A DNA stretch of 15,470 nucleotides from Promethearchaeota archaeon (lineage in GTDB: Archaea > Asgardarchaeota > Lokiarchaeia > Sigynarchaeales > SOKP01), in NCBI GenBank assembly GCA_016839845.1, contig JAEOTL010000325.1, forward strand, positions 1 through 15,470, in the 5' to 3' direction. Made by a program: the position numbers and the translations under genes. This document shows positions 13,283 to 15,470 of the stretch, one piece after another. The notes under the pieces are model-generated. The model saw nothing but the letters and a program-made list of their open reading frames with translations, was not told the DNA's origin and did no database searches. Every line of letters starts with the position of its first letter. Position 1 is the stretch's first letter.

Positions 13283-13690
13283 CTATATAGCACCTAAGAC
13301 ATTGTTTAATTCTTTCTCAGTTGCTTGGTTCCTTGGGATATCAATCTTGAGTTTATTATCATTATCGCTTCTGGGGATAATATGAACGTGAAAGTGTTTT
13401 ATAATCTGACCAGATGCGGGAAAATTATTTTGGAGTATATTGTATCCTTCAATCCTTAATTTTTTATGAAGCATCACTGCTATTTTTTTTACAGTGCTAA
13501 AAACATCACTTAGGACATCGGTAGGTATATCTTCTATAGTAGAATAGTGGTTTTTTGGAACAACTATGGTATGTCCTCTTGAGATTGGAAAAATATCAAG
13601 AAAACCTAAGGTTTTCTCATCCTCATGAACAATTTTTGAGGGTAATTCTTTTTCGATTATTTTACAAAACAGACATTCTTTTTCTCTCAT
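13283..13690 (-). CDS. HIT-family (histidine triad) nucleotide hydrolase
   Basis: HIT proteins of this branch (HINT/HinT type) hydrolyse adenosine phosphoramidates, acyl-adenylates or dinucleoside polyphosphates. The product is 135 residues, the usual size. The triad is HFHVHII (99-105, with His99, His101 and His103; His101 is the expected nucleophile). The N-terminal CLFCKIIEKE (Cys6, Cys9) is the zinc-associated opening seen in many HIT proteins. GFLDIFPISRGHTIVVPKNH (29-48) is the conserved nucleotide-binding segment. On the minus strand a GGTGAT sequence lies 11 nt before the ATG and a TATA-like TATATAT lies at 13720-13726. Both cannot act in the simplest way, because the predicted start would lie downstream of GGTGAT. 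The gene is divergent from the NIF3-like gene. Confidence 0.95.
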   Translation of the reverse strand: MREKECLFCKIIEKELPSKIVHEDEKTLGFLDIFPISRGHTIVVPKNHYSTIEDIPTDVLSDVFSTVKKIAVMLHKKLRIEGYNILQNNFPASGQIIKHFHVHIIPRSDNDNKLKIDIPRNQATEKELNNVLGAI

Positions 13691-13819
13691 AGTCTTAAAT
13701 CATCACCAAATTATTATGTTATATATGTGACTTGTTTTTCAAATTAAAAAACCATTACTGAGTTTTATCATATTAAATTGGAAAAATTTATCAGATTAGT
13801 GCTTTAAAAACATTCAATC

Positions 13820-14635
13820 ATGCTGCTTCAAGAGTTAGAATCAATCCTAACTGAAAAACTTGCCCCCAAAATCTTTAGATTAGATTCTGAGGTTTATGGT
13901 TTACAATACAATCAAGGTAAATCGAACAAACGCCTAAAAAAGGTATTACTCACAATAGATCTAAGCATTGAAGCGTTACATTGTGCCCTTCAAAATAAAG
14001 TTAATTTAATAATTACTCATCATGGTCTAGTAAGTAATCCCATTAAGAAGTTTAATCAGAGCTTAATCAAAAAACTAATTTTACTAAATAAATATCCGAT
14101 TTCTATTTTTGTGCTAAATTCTCCGTTTATTGCAGCAGAAGGGGGGATATCTGAAACATTAGCAAAAGTCCTTTATTTAGAATCGGTACAAGCTTTCCAT
14201 ATTAAAAATAATAAAGGTATAAAAGTTCCAATTGGACGTATATGTATCCCAAAATATTATTCTCCAGAAAATAATGAAATGACTTTAGAAGATTTAATTT
14301 TGAGATTTAGATCTAGCTTCAATTTATCATCTGTAAGATTTGTGGGAGATCTAAAAAGGAGTATAAGAAAGATTTGTATTATCGGTGGAAATTTCCCAGA
14401 TATTAAATTTTTAACAAAAGCATTAAATTTTGGGTGTGATTGTTATATTTCAGGAAAAATTAGTTATTTTGATGCTGTTTATGGAAGAGATATAGGACTT
14501 TCCTTAATAGAGGCCCCACATTATGAAATTGCGATAGTCACACTTAACAAATTATGCAATATCCTCAGTTTAGAATTTCCATATGTAGAGTTCCTCTTAT
14601 TTGAATCCAAGAATCCATTTAGGACTTTTATCTAA
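13820..14635 (+). CDS. NIF3/YbgI-family protein with an incomplete metal site
   Basis: NIF3-family proteins (GTP cyclohydrolase 1 type 2 homologues) form ring-like hexamers with a two-metal site; their physiological role is largely unknown. The product is 271 residues, a normal length without the longer inserted-domain form. It has LLTIDLSIEALHCAL, LIITHHGL (His67 and His68), AAEGGISETLAKVL and the C-terminal CDCYISGKISYFDAVY and EAPHYEIA. Two usual metal ligands appear changed. The Asp of the HTxxDAAxGG motif is Ile104 in NSPFIAAEGG. The Glu four residues after the last His (GHYxSE) is Ala238, while His234 is kept. A Glu at 236 might compensate for the second. So metal binding is doubtful although the fold looks preserved. 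It is divergent from the HIT gene by 129 bp and followed by the hexapeptide gene on the same strand. Confidence 0.85.
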   Translation: MLLQELESILTEKLAPKIFRLDSEVYGLQYNQGKSNKRLKKVLLTIDLSIEALHCALQNKVNLIITHHGLVSNPIKKFNQSLIKKLILLNKYPISIFVLNSPFIAAEGGISETLAKVLYLESVQAFHIKNNKGIKVPIGRICIPKYYSPENNEMTLEDLILRFRSSFNLSSVRFVGDLKRSIRKICIIGGNFPDIKFLTKALNFGCDCYISGKISYFDAVYGRDIGLSLIEAPHYEIAIVTLNKLCNILSLEFPYVEFLLFESKNPFRTFI

Positions 14636-14659
14636 GAAATCCTATGATTGGTTGAGTTT

Positions 14660-14677
14660 AAGTTTGAAACTTTCAAA
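14660..14677. repeat. Nested dyad after the NIF3-like gene
   Basis: AAGTTT-G-AAACTT (14660-14672) overlaps TTTGAAA-C-TTTCAAA (14663-14677), two interleaved perfect dyads. They lie 25 bp after the NIF3 stop and about 80 bp before the hexapeptide gene. They could be a binding site or a weak hairpin at the transcript end. Confidence 0.4.
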
Positions 14678-14725
14678 TAAAAATTTAAATTTATTAAGCA
14701 CTACTTAGATTTTAGAAAAATCTTA

Positions 14726-14735
14726 TTTTTAAATT
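14726..14735 (+). promoter_or_regulatory. TATA-like element for the hexapeptide-repeat gene
   Basis: TTTTTAAATT is centred about 27 bp before the ATG at 14757, fitting a leaderless transcript and separate transcription from the NIF3-like gene. Confidence 0.45.
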
Positions 14736-14756
14736 AATATTATTCGTGAAATTGAT

Positions 14757-15335
14757 ATGCCAATAATAGAATATAATGGAAAAAAACCAGTGATCAGTCC
14801 AAATTCATACGTTAGTCCTCAAAGTACCATAATAGGAGATGTTAAGATAAGTGATAACGTGGTTATTTGGCCAGGTTCAATAATTCGTGCTGAAAACTCA
14901 CCCATAGTAATTGGTGAATACTCTACTATATTCAATGGAGTAATTATGCTCACAAGATCTCAAAAAAGCTCTATTAATATAGGGAGATACTGTATTATTG
15001 AAACCGGGGTTGTTCTACTTGGTTGTTTTATGGAAGATTATGTGCAAATAAAAGAAACTACACTCATTTTTGAAGAAGCTTCTATAGGTGAAGGAGTTAT
15101 TATTATGAATGGGAGTCAAGTTCCCCCTGGTTTAACTATCCCTGCCCGAACTGTCATGAAAGGAATTCCTGTCGAACCTTTAAGGCAGCAAACTCGCAAT
15201 GATTTATTGAAACAAAAAGAACGAGCAGAAAACTATTCTCAATTATTCATAAAGATTATTGATCAACTTCCTAATGCTCAGGGATATCTATTGACCTTAC
15301 CTGATTTCTTAAAATTAATGATACAAAAAGAATAA
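14757..15335 (+). CDS. Gamma-carbonic-anhydrase-fold hexapeptide protein lacking zinc histidines
   Basis: The product is 192 residues with a left-handed beta-helix made of isoleucine/valine-rich hexapeptide turns (about residues 10-135, for example STIIGDVKISDNVVIWPGS and ASIGEGVIIMNGSQVPPG). A C-terminal helix (about 140-170) follows, as in the gamma-carbonic-anhydrase, YrdA, PaaY and dynactin p25/p27 superfamily. Active gamma-carbonic anhydrases bind zinc through three histidines. This protein contains no histidine at all: the first ligand region reads NGVIMLTRSQ and the other two fall in LLGCFMEDYVQIKE. Arg44 of the conserved IIRxD stretch is present, but the Asp is Glu46. So carbonic anhydrase activity is very unlikely and a scaffold or binding role is inferred. 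The C-terminal PVEPLRQQT resembles the trimer-capping segment of the family. It is convergent with TFB, 15 bp away. Confidence 0.9.
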   Translation: MPIIEYNGKKPVISPNSYVSPQSTIIGDVKISDNVVIWPGSIIRAENSPIVIGEYSTIFNGVIMLTRSQKSSINIGRYCIIETGVVLLGCFMEDYVQIKETTLIFEEASIGEGVIIMNGSQVPPGLTIPARTVMKGIPVEPLRQQTRNDLLKQKERAENYSQLFIKIIDQLPNAQGYLLTLPDFLKLMIQKE

Positions 15336-15350
15336 AAAAAAGAGATAAAA

Positions 15351-15470
15351 TTAAACCATAATATTCAAAATTCTAATTAATTCTTTATATCTTGATCTGA
15401 GGGTAACTTCAGTTACACCCACCAAGTTTGCTATGTCCTTCTGTGAGATTCTCTTATCTTTCATTTTACA
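15351..15470 (-). CDS. tfb: Transcription initiation factor B (TFB/TFIIB), C-terminal end only
   Basis: Only the last 39 codons and stop are in the window; the gene continues past the right edge. The visible end contains KRISQKDIANLVGVTEVTLR then SRYKELIRIL. This is the last helices of the second cyclin-like repeat of archaeal TFB, which bind the BRE and the TBP-DNA complex. The helix-turn-helix pattern (SQKDIA..VGVTEVTLRSRYKEL) is highly characteristic of TFB, so the assignment is secure even from this piece. Archaea often carry several TFB genes and nothing here tells which copy this is. It ends 15 bp from the convergent hexapeptide gene. Confidence 0.9.
   Translation of the reverse strand, partial: CKMKDKRISQKDIANLVGVTEVTLRSRYKELIRILNIMV

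Noticed and set aside
1..15470. CRISPR arrays, tRNA or rRNA genes, insertion sequences
   Set aside because: I found no regularly spaced repeats, cloverleaf-like stretch with CCA-adjacent stem, ribosomal RNA sequence, transposase or terminal repeats in the gaps.

Overview
The window is AT-rich archaeal chromosomal DNA. Its information-processing genes are all archaeal in type: ribosomal proteins L3, L4 and L23 with archaeal sequence features, a class I lysyl-tRNA synthetase, the ribosome-recycling ATPase ABCE1, and the last 39 codons of transcription factor B. Many genes have a TATA-like element about 26 bp before the first codon, as expected for short-leader or leaderless archaeal transcripts. 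Low GC, Lys/Ile/Asn-rich proteins and a regulator with a eukaryote-like winged-helix tail suggest an Asgard (Promethearchaeota/Lokiarchaeia-like) genome. That placement is an inference, not proven here.

Layout. Positions 1-3247 (minus) hold a pilus or secretion operon of the Tad/type II-IV class: a 722-residue motor ATPase with cysteine clusters, a 139-residue membrane-anchored pilin-like protein, and the N-terminal 211 residues of a TadB/TadC-like membrane platform that runs off the left edge. Positions 3379-5471 (plus) hold rpl3-rpl4-rpl23, the start of the S10 ribosomal cluster. It stops after L23, where an unrecognised minus-strand gene (5457-6578) overlaps the L23 end tail to tail. Positions 6753-8218 (plus) encode a GHMP-family small-molecule kinase and a 56-residue zinc-ribbon protein. 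Positions 8247-9950 (minus) encode class I LysRS, divergent from ABCE1 (10091-11893, plus).

Positions 11894-13210 form a small regulatory island. It has a 253-bp convergent gap with two copies of a TTCCA-N-TGGAA palindrome, then a minus-strand winged-helix regulator. Next comes a divergent intergenic region with three copies of a GRTGCTTRYT motif, a ribbon-helix-helix/winged-helix regulator, and a 67-residue Flp/Tad-type prepilin. The prepilin's stop codon directly abuts that of the regulator. Positions 13283-15470 hold a HIT-family hydrolase, a NIF3-family protein, a gamma-carbonic-anhydrase-fold protein without any histidine, and partial TFB.

The most interesting reading is that the window carries two pieces of a Tad-like surface-filament machine about 10 kb apart: motor, platform and a leaderless pilin-like subunit at the left, and a classical Flp-type prepilin at the right. 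The pilin sits tail to tail with a putative regulator. The two pilin-like proteins share a similar N-terminal helix, VEKALLLGF against IEYALLIGF. Other points worth checking are an ABCE1 that lacks one canonical iron-sulfur cysteine, a NIF3 protein lacking two metal ligands, and a G8-T8 homopolymer inside the motor gene.
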